Below are positions 1 through 4,227 of a DNA stretch of 8,120 nt, piece after piece. The stretch lies in assembly GCA_000433775.1 (NCBI GenBank), contig HF998491.1, forward strand, positions 10,156 to 18,275, in the 5' to 3' direction. A program made the translations under genes and the position numbers. The stretch is from Corallococcus sp. CAG:1435 (GTDB lineage Bacteria > Bacillota > Clostridia > Christensenellales > CAG-314). Under the pieces are notes generated by a model. The model did no database searches, was not told where the DNA came from, and was given only the letters and a program-made list of their open reading frames with translations. Every line of letters starts with the position of its first letter. The stretch's first letter is position 1.

Positions 1-134
1 AACTGGTACAAGCCCATTCCGTAACTGCCAATGATGTTGGTGAGAGGAATACGGTACAACGCTCCCAAAATTTTGGCAAGCAGCCCTCCCAAAGAAAGCA
101 CCAACGCTCCCGATAAAAAATTTTCCTTTTTCAT
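1..134 (-). CDS. SpoVB/MurJ-like polysaccharide (lipid-linked saccharide) flippase, N-terminal fragment
   Basis: Only the first 44 codons are in the window; the gene continues beyond the left edge. The peptide starts MKKENFLSGALVLSLGG and continues through LLAKILGALYRIPLTNIIG to SYGMGLYQ. This is the usual start of the SpoVB/YabM group of the MOP flippase superfamily: a short basic N-terminus, a first membrane helix rich in Gly and Leu, then a conserved loop with YRIPLT, IIG and G.GLYQ. Such proteins move lipid-linked saccharides across the membrane, for cell wall or spore cortex synthesis. The ATG at 134-132 fits the family start, but no Shine-Dalgarno sequence precedes it. In Bacillus and many Clostridia a gene of this family follows mfd (with spoVT between), which agrees with the mfd gene at the other end of this window. 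Which paralogue it is (SpoVB, YabM or another) cannot be told from 44 residues. Confidence 0.85.
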   Translation of the reverse strand, partial: MKKENFLSGALVLSLGGLLAKILGALYRIPLTNIIGSYGMGLYQ

Positions 135-173
135 ACTAGTTATATTATGTTTTGCAGGGTAAAAAAATATCAC
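135..173 (-). promoter_or_regulatory. possible promoter directly abutting the flippase start codon (leaderless?)
   Basis: On the minus strand CATAATATA (149-141) ends only six bases before the ATG at 134, and ATA lies 18 bases further upstream within GTGATA (173-168). CATANNNTA resembles the -10 of sporulation sigma factors (sigma E/K type), and CATAAT also matches 5 of 6 bases of a sigma-A -10. No good sigma-A -35 is present at 16 to 18 bases. If real, the transcript would begin at or next to the ATG. This is weak evidence from a short AT-rich stretch. Confidence 0.2.
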
Positions 174-317
174 GCACAAACGTCGGCGGGAAAAAGAGGG
201 CAAAAGGGGACGGCAAACCTGTCAAAACGTTGCGGACAAAAGGCTTTTTTGTGGTGTTGGCGTAATCCAAAGCGTCGGAGTGCAAAAAAATACCGCCACG
301 GAAAACACAGTAACGGC

Positions 318-358
318 GCAGTAAAAAAGAACCACGATGCAGTAAAAAGAACCACGAT
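318..358. repeat. short tandem repeat, 2 units of 21 and 20 bp
   Basis: Two adjacent copies of a unit that begins GCAGTAAAA and ends GAACCACGAT (318-338 and 339-358). They are identical except that the first has one extra A in the A-run. A further partial CAGTAA lies just upstream at 308-313. This is a typical slippage or recombination product in non-coding DNA, with no sign of function. Confidence 0.85.
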
Positions 359-364
359 AGAGAA

Positions 365-423
365 AATGCCTACATGCAGCCGATTGCCTCACTTAACACG
401 GCTTGAGGGTAATTGAGGCATTT
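365..423. other. foldable inverted-repeat element
   Basis: An outer 8-bp perfect inverted repeat AAATGCCT (365-372) / AGGCATTT (416-423) encloses AGCCG (378-382) / CGGCT (399-403). A competing pair TGCCTCA (385-391) / TGAGGCA (414-420) and a third pairing CCTCA (387-391) / TGAGG (404-408) are also possible. It may be a small structured RNA segment in the long leader of the flippase gene, or just a repeat remnant. There is no T-tract, so it is not a standard terminator. It matches no riboswitch I know. Confidence 0.35.
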
Positions 424-840
424 ACCCATTGAACAACACAAACAAACGAAAACATCGTTGCAAAGAAAAGTTACCGCCCTTAAACGGTGGAATTGACAAA
501 AGACAGATTACAAAAAAAACGACTAAAAATTAAACTCGCAAAACAAAACACGCCACACGGCAACGAGCCTGCAAAGCCAAAATGCACCGTTTTGACGACC
601 TACCGACAGAAACAAGAAACACAACTGCAAACAAAAGTCGGCGCAGAAAGGAAGTTACTGCCCCTGAACGGGTGTAATTTACGAAAAACAGAATACACAA
701 AAACTTAAACTCGCAAAACAAAACACGCCACACGGCAACGAGCCTGCAAAGCCAAAATGCACCGTTTTGGCAACTTACCGACAGGAATACAACTGCAAAC
801 AAAAGTCGGCTCAGAAAGGAAGTTACTGCCCTTAAACGGG
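400..840. repeat. imperfect tandem repeat array, unit about 175 bp
   Basis: Two clear copies lie at 530-672 and 705-840. Their first 65 bases are identical (530-594 and 705-769, beginning TTAAACTCGC and ending CACCGTTTTG). The rest differs by a few substitutions and a net 7-base indel, and both end near GAAGTTACTGCCC...AACGGG. The linkers before copies 1 and 2 are also alike (484-529 and 670-704). A third, decayed copy of the end of the unit occurs at about 400-490, where GTTACCGCCCTTAAACGG (470-487) matches copy 2 with one change. Within the units CCGAC pairs with GTCGG in both copies (603-607/637-641 and 778-782/805-809). Copy 2 also has a perfect hairpin GCCAAAA/TTTTGGC (751-757/765-771). 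The 7-base indel breaks any shared reading frame, which argues against coding. Confidence 0.85.
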
Positions 841-1096
841 GAAACAAAAACAAACTGCAAAAAAGACTGTGAGAATTCACAGCCTGAATTTTTACAAAAA
901 AACAATACGTCAAACAATCACATTGTTGCGTGCAAAACGCACCGCCACGGTACTTCAAGCGCCTGTCTTTGTCGTTGAGGCAAATGCCGAAAAACAGGCA
1001 AAAAGCGTAATTGCAAAAACCTGCGACGAATGGGAAACCATAAGGCAACACCGTCAAATTGTGCAACTTTTGCCACAAAAAGTCGATACGGTGGTG

Positions 1097-1127
1097 AAAA
1101 ATCTGTTTTTTGCACGCAATGAAACAG
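1097..1127 (-). terminator. possible weak terminator after the acyltransferase gene
   Basis: On the minus strand CTGTTT (1127-1122) can pair with AAACAG (1108-1103), with TTGC/GCAA inside the loop, followed by ATTTTT (1102-1097). It starts about 18 bases after the TAG stop of the acyltransferase. The stem has little GC, so it would be a weak terminator at best, but its position is right. Confidence 0.35.
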
Positions 1128-1144
1128 GCGCAGACGTTGCCTGC

Positions 1145-2467
1145 CTATTGCTTTGCAAGCGGATAACCTTCCAACGGGGTGTCCTCTTCGTAGTTGAACC
1201 AGGGATAGTTTTGCCATTTACCGCCGTTGGTGCGGTACACCTCTTCCACCGCCAAGTGCCACTTGGTGCAACTCAAAGTGTCGGGAACAAAGTACAAAAA
1301 TTCTCCGCTGGCGTAGGTGTAGAAGAAACTTGCATCCACAGGGAAAAGCAGGGTGTCCACAAGGTTGCCGGCAACAAACACACTGAAAGGTTTGCCGTCT
1401 CGGGTTCCTTCAAAGGAAAGCCCGCTTTTGTCGAGGCGAAGTGTACCCTCCCCCACAATGTAGCCTATCGCCTTGTTGGGAATGTAGCCGTACTTTGGCA
1501 TAGTGCCTATCTTTACATGTTCCTGCATGCAAAAATCGCTTTGCAACACTTCTTTTCGCACGGCACGGCGTTGGTCGTCAAACCACACACGCAAATTTTT
1601 CGGCAATACGCTTCCTTCAAAGGGAACGAGGTTGTACCTGCTGTCCAAAGTGCCGCCGTTGCCGCATTTGAGACACTTGATTTCGCACCCTTCCCCTTTC
1701 ATTTGCATTTCCGCTCCGCATTTGGGACATTTGTACATCAACTGTTCCAGATTGTTGGCGTACCCCCAGTTGCATTTGTAACTGTGCTGACGTGTTTTAT
1801 TCCACTCGTAGTCGTCGGTGAACAGCGCTTTGTCCAGTTGCAGTTGAATTTCCTGCTCCGACATGTTGCGCAACTGTTGTGGCGTGAACAGTTCGTCCAA
1901 CTCCACTTCCACCTTGCCGTATCTTTCCTTTACGTCAAATTTGGGACTTACAAAGTAACCTCCGTGAATAAGCACACGCAACACCGTGACGCCAAAATGT
2001 TTCAGCATTTTTCCGCTGCCGTTTGCGCTGGGTTGCTGTGCACCCGATGCGGTGCTCATTCCGCAAGGGAAAATGCACACGCAGCCGTTTTTCTCTCTTT
2101 TGAGAATTTTTGCCATGCCTTTGATGGTGGTCAGGTCGGGTACAAAATTTTTCTTGGGAATGACGTGCGCAAGACGAAACACCGTTTTGAGATGACTGCG
2201 GTGAAATTCGTTTTCCGCCGCCACGAAGTTGATTTTTCTGCCCTTCATTGCGTAATTAACAAAAGCGTAGTCCATGCGTGAAGCGTGGTTTGCCACCACT
2301 ATCACAGGCTGATTGGCGTACTTTTTCACATCGATGTGTCGGAAAATTTCCACGCCGCACTTTTTGTAGTACAACATTCTTGCAAGAGCGCCGAAAAACT
2401 TTTGCACCAAAAAATTGGGCTTTTTAATTTTCAGCGTGCGTACAATTTCATTTGTCGTTTTTTTCAC
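1145..2467 (-). CDS. PlsC-type lysophospholipid acyltransferase fused to a zinc ribbon and C-terminal domain
   Basis: 440 residues with a GTG start at 2467. AGAGGG at 2480-2475 sits 7 bases upstream and decides this start. The N-terminal third is a PlsC/LPLAT acyltransferase, a family that moves acyl groups onto lysophospholipid-like acceptors at the membrane. The HX4D motif is clear (NHASRMDY, His61 and Asp66), and the next block is FPCGMSTASG (residues 133-142), where the usual motif III FPEG has Cys135 in place of Glu. A four-Cys zinc ribbon follows (CPKC at 247-250, CLKC at 265-268), then about 160 residues of beta-rich sequence. From memory, clostridial acyltransferases with a CPKCG/CxxCG ribbon and a similar C-terminal part exist, so the fusion is probably a family trait. 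The substrate is unknown, and 1-acylglycerol-3-phosphate is only the default guess. It has its own promoter; the neighbouring deacetylase gene upstream is separated by terminators. Confidence 0.85.
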   Translation of the reverse strand: MKKTTNEIVRTLKIKKPNFLVQKFFGALARMLYYKKCGVEIFRHIDVKKYANQPVIVVANHASRMDYAFVNYAMKGRKINFVAAENEFHRSHLKTVFRLAHVIPKKNFVPDLTTIKGMAKILKREKNGCVCIFPCGMSTASGAQQPSANGSGKMLKHFGVTVLRVLIHGGYFVSPKFDVKERYGKVEVELDELFTPQQLRNMSEQEIQLQLDKALFTDDYEWNKTRQHSYKCNWGYANNLEQLMYKCPKCGAEMQMKGEGCEIKCLKCGNGGTLDSRYNLVPFEGSVLPKNLRVWFDDQRRAVRKEVLQSDFCMQEHVKIGTMPKYGYIPNKAIGYIVGEGTLRLDKSGLSFEGTRDGKPFSVFVAGNLVDTLLFPVDASFFYTYASGEFLYFVPDTLSCTKWHLAVEEVYRTNGGKWQNYPWFNYEEDTPLEGYPLAKQ

Positions 2468-2474
2468 GTTTTTA

Positions 2475-2480
2475 CCCTCT
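2475..2480 (-). promoter_or_regulatory. Shine-Dalgarno for the GTG start of the acyltransferase
   Basis: AGAGGG on the minus strand, 7 bases before GTG (2467-2465). No in-frame ATG nearby has a comparable site, so the GTG start is preferred. Confidence 0.75.
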
Positions 2481-2497
2481 TTTGTGAACTTTTTTAC

Positions 2498-2526
2498 ATT
2501 GTACCACTTTTTTACGCAATTTTCAA
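2498..2526 (-). promoter_or_regulatory. sigma-A-like promoter of the acyltransferase gene
   Basis: TTGAAA (2526-2521; 5 of 6 bases of the consensus) and TACAAT (2503-2498; 5 of 6), spaced by 17 bases, with an extended -10 TGG directly before TACAAT. Transcription would start near 2491, giving a leader of about 24 bases. The 12-mer GTGGTACAATGT occurs again in the promoter of the deacetylase gene. Confidence 0.8.
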
Positions 2527-2614
2527 TAAATTATTAAACATTTGTTTACTTTTTGTAAATTAAGTTGCAAAATTACCCCAAAAGTAAACAACTTCGCCCT
2601 ACAAAACTTCAACA

Positions 2615-2645
2615 AAAAAGCCCTGCGACATGCAGGGCAAAAAAC
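2615..2645 (-). terminator. strong intrinsic terminator (bidirectional form)
   Basis: A perfect 7-bp GC-rich stem GCCCTGC (2621-2627) / GCAGGGC (2633-2639) with a 5-base loop. It is flanked by A6 on the left and A-rich sequence on the right of the plus strand. On the minus strand the hairpin is followed by T6 (2620-2615), so it stops transcripts coming from the deacetylase gene before the acyltransferase promoter. On the plus strand it is not followed by T, so the minus direction is the working one. Confidence 0.85.
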
Positions 2646-2902
2646 CATTTGACGGAAATTTCCGTTGAAACGACTGTTGCTTTGAAACTGTTGCGCAGAT
2701 AAAAACAAGTTGCTCGGCAAACATCCGACTTTGAAAAAACCTTCGGGACGATTGCCGAAAACAATTGCACACCCTTTGGCTTTGTGAGGCGCAAACCTTT
2801 TTGCAAGTTGTTGTTTCCAGACATTTCCTGCGCTTTGCCTGCAAGAAAGGAAAACTGCCGTTTGTTGCAGTTACAGAGCAAATTTACAGGCAACAAGACT
2901 TT
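2646..2902. other. spacer between the deacetylase stop and its strong terminator
   Basis: About 260 bases with no convincing gene. Minus-strand frames starting at 2896 and 2844 read through the terminator hairpin and have no Shine-Dalgarno sequence or family likeness. The stretch holds a 14-bp perfect palindrome ACGGAAATTTCCGT (2652-2665) and an earlier terminator-like hairpin (2734-2761). It may simply be the long 3' untranslated region of the deacetylase mRNA. Confidence 0.5.
2734..2761 (-). terminator. probable first terminator after the deacetylase gene
   Basis: On the minus strand TTTTCGG (2761-2755) pairs with CCGAAGG (2746-2740), including two G-U pairs at the base, across an 8-base loop, followed directly by T6 (2739-2734). 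It lies about 140 bases after the deacetylase stop. It would be weaker than the hairpin at 2621-2639. Confidence 0.55.
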
Positions 2903-3661
2903 TCAAAACTCCGAAGCCTCGGGGAAACAATGCTGTTGGGTGGGGGAAAGCACACGGAAACCTTCCGCACGCCACTTGCAACAACGCAATCCGAAACGTA
3001 TTTCTCGCAAAGTGAAATACAGTTTGAAAGATTTGAGGTCGTTTATTGTGAATTGCGACTTGTGGCAGGCAATGGCTTCAAGATGCAATGCCGACGTTTT
3101 TCTTACGCCAACGTAACAGTTGGGTTTGTGCGTGTAGTAGTAGGCAATGTTGACGTCGGAAAGGTTGCCTATCAGCCCAAGGCGTGCCGTTAATTGTTTC
3201 CACCCCGCACGGAAAACGCTTTCCGTTACTATTTTGCCGACGTTGAGATGATCGGGATGACACTCGCTGGGGACGGTGTAATCGGGACAAAACACCATTT
3301 GCGGACGCACTTCCAACATTACCTTTACCACGTCGTGCATTACCTTGGAAAAATCGTAGTCGTTGCCGTCGTTGTAGGGCAAAAAACGCACGTCGGAAAC
3401 GTTGAGCATTTTTGCCGATTGCAACGCCTCTTCACGGCGCACACGCACCAGTTCTTCCCCCTGCAAATTTTCGTCCACGCTTCCCACGCAACCGTTGGTA
3501 ACAATCAGAAAGGTGATTTTCTTACCCGAAGAGGCAAGTTTCGCCACAGTGCCTCCGCACGCCACCTCTATGTCGTCGGGATGCGGACCTACAAACAGAA
3601 AACTGTCCAACGCCTCTATTTTGGGCACGGGTACTGCTTTTTTCAACAGAGAAAGTATCAT
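2903..3661 (-). CDS. PIG-L/LmbE family zinc-dependent deacetylase
   Basis: 252 residues with the ATG at 3661. Members of this family remove acetyl groups from N-acetylglucosamine-type sugars (MshB, BshB and PIG-L are examples), with zinc bound by an HPDD and a later HxxH motif. Here FVGPHPDDIEVACGG gives His27, Asp29 (likely base) and Asp30, and ECHPDH gives His135 and His138. The length is normal for the family. A longer reading from ATG 3688 is open, but that codon has no Shine-Dalgarno sequence, whereas AGAGGTG sits 6 bases before 3661. No signal peptide or clear membrane span is seen, so it is probably cytoplasmic. It has its own promoter (3778-3750) and terminators. The C-terminus (AEGFRVLSPTQQHCFPEAS) looks intact. 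The true substrate is unknown; bacillithiol synthesis (BshB) is possible but no other bsh gene is nearby. Confidence 0.9.
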   Translation of the reverse strand: MILSLLKKAVPVPKIEALDSFLFVGPHPDDIEVACGGTVAKLASSGKKITFLIVTNGCVGSVDENLQGEELVRVRREEALQSAKMLNVSDVRFLPYNDGNDYDFSKVMHDVVKVMLEVRPQMVFCPDYTVPSECHPDHLNVGKIVTESVFRAGWKQLTARLGLIGNLSDVNIAYYYTHKPNCYVGVRKTSALHLEAIACHKSQFTINDLKSFKLYFTLREIRFGLRCCKWRAEGFRVLSPTQQHCFPEASEF

Positions 3662-3667
3662 TTTTGC

Positions 3668-3691
3668 CACCTCTGCAAATGTGCGCATTTG
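3668..3691 (-). promoter_or_regulatory. Shine-Dalgarno and small hairpin that decide the deacetylase start
   Basis: AGAGGTG (3674-3668) lies 6 bases before ATG 3661. Directly upstream a 6-bp hairpin CAAATG (3691-3686) / CATTTG (3681-3676) holds the alternative ATG at 3688. This codon would be within the stem and has no ribosome binding site, which supports the shorter protein. Confidence 0.7.
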
Positions 3692-3749
3692 TTCATATCG
3701 GCAATTTTTACTTGTACACTGAAAAACCGCCCATTACACTTGCACAAAC

Positions 3750-3778
3750 ATTGTACCACACGTCAAAAGCGTTGTAAA
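3750..3778 (-). promoter_or_regulatory. sigma-A-like promoter of the deacetylase gene
   Basis: TTTACA (3778-3773; 5 of 6 bases of the consensus) and TACAAT (3755-3750; 5 of 6), spaced by 17 bases, with an extended -10 TGG. Transcription would start near 3743, giving a leader of about 80 bases. An inverted repeat GTCAAAA (3762-3768) / TTTTGAC (3785-3791) is centred on the -35 box and could be an operator. Confidence 0.8.
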
Positions 3779-4125
3779 CGGGCATTTTGACAGGGCGGAA
3801 AATTTGACGTTCTGCACCGCTTTTACAACGGCAAACCTCAAAAACGGTACAGGACAAAATTTTTACATCCTTTGTGCAAAAATTTGCAATGAGTATTACA
3901 CACTCATTGCTGAAATTACCTGATAAACAAAATTGTGTAACGCAAAACACCGAAAACCGCACGGTTTTGTTTCATTTTGTGCCATACGGTACAAAAAATT
4001 CCGCACCCAATCAAACTTGCCATCTTGCAAGCAATTTTTTTAATTTACTGCGTTTGCATGCAATGCGTAAAATGTTGCGACAGTTACGCTTTGATGACTG
4101 TCCGTCCAGCAAACTTCACGTCTGC
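3779..4125. other. gene-free spacer upstream of the deacetylase promoter
   Basis: About 350 bases with no credible gene. It holds CGTTGTAAA (3770-3778) / TTTACAACG (3822-3830), which pairs the -35 region with an upstream copy; a 9-bp perfect hairpin GCAATGAGT (3886-3894) / ACTCATTGC (3902-3910) with a 7-base loop; AAAACC (3953-3958) / GGTTTT (3963-3968); and the 10-bp palindrome TTGCATGCAA (4054-4063). I see no tRNA, SRP RNA, tmRNA or RNase P RNA signature. Plus-strand open frames here lack ribosome binding sites and family likeness. Confidence 0.5.
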
Positions 4126-4171
4126 AAAAAAAACGCCCGCAAGGCTTGCAAAGCATTTGCAGACGTTTTTT
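4126..4171. terminator. second, bidirectional terminator after the foldase gene
   Basis: On the minus strand CGTCTGCAA (4165-4157) pairs with TTGCGGGCG (4142-4134), using two G-U pairs, with an inner GCTT/AAGC stem, followed by T8 (4133-4126). On the plus strand an alternative 11-bp perfect stem ACGTCTGCAAA (4118-4128) / TTTGCAGACGT (4156-4166) is followed by T6 (4166-4171). It lies about 60 bases after the foldase stop, just downstream of the first terminator. Confidence 0.7.
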
Positions 4172-4185
4172 CTTTTGACATTTCA

Positions 4186-4212
4186 AAAACAAAAACCCCG
4201 AAAAACTCGGGG
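4186..4212 (-). terminator. intrinsic terminator of the foldase lipoprotein gene
   Basis: On the minus strand CCCCGA (4212-4207) pairs with TCGGGG (4201-4196), with a 5-base loop, followed by TTTTTGTTTT (4195-4186). It begins 15 bases after the TAA stop codon (4230-4228). Confidence 0.9.
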
Positions 4213-4227
4213 TTGTTTTGTAGAGAT

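Larger units (their letters stand above)
135..1144. other. about 1 kb non-coding spacer with repeats
   Basis: No credible gene lies between the acyltransferase stop and the flippase start. The open frames here are short, low in complexity, lack Shine-Dalgarno sequences and match no family I know. The stretch is A-rich on the plus strand and holds a short tandem repeat (318-358), a foldable element (365-423), a tandem repeat array (about 400-840), small hairpins at 867-882 (CTGTGA gaat TCACAG) and 913-927 (AACAAT cac ATTGTT), and a possible terminator of the acyltransferase gene (1097-1127). It looks like intergenic DNA that has collected repeats or a decayed element. Confidence 0.6.

Noticed and set aside
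220..225. Perfect minus-strand TTGACA as the -35 of the flippase gene
   Set aside because: No -10-like sequence lies 15 to 19 bases downstream, and it is about 85 bases from the start codon.
460..840. CRISPR array
   Set aside because: The repeat unit is about 140-175 bases with diverged copies and no short spacers of even length, and no cas gene is present.
868..882. CRP-like site (TGTGA...TCACA)
   Set aside because: The half-sites are separated by 4 bases rather than 6, no promoter is nearby, and classical CRP control is not expected in this group.
530..1078. Minus-strand open frame of 182 codons across the repeat array, with repeated protein segments
   Set aside because: The repeated peptide only reflects the DNA repeat. 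The 7-base indel between copies puts the shared block in different frames, there is no ribosome binding site, and the composition (Phe, Cys, Val, Leu) is that of translated non-coding DNA.
869..2281. Long plus-strand open frame of 470 codons
   Set aside because: It lies opposite the acyltransferase gene, whose motifs, ribosome binding site and promoter are clear. The plus-strand translation has no family motif and is the mirror of a real gene.
2609..2896. Minus-strand open frame of 95 codons just after the deacetylase
   Set aside because: No ribosome binding site, no family likeness, and it runs through the strong terminator hairpin at 2621-2639.
3661..3688. Longer deacetylase starting at ATG 3688
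   Set aside because: That ATG has no Shine-Dalgarno sequence and sits in a small hairpin, while ATG 3661 has AGAGGTG at ideal spacing. The extra nine residues are outside the family's conserved region.
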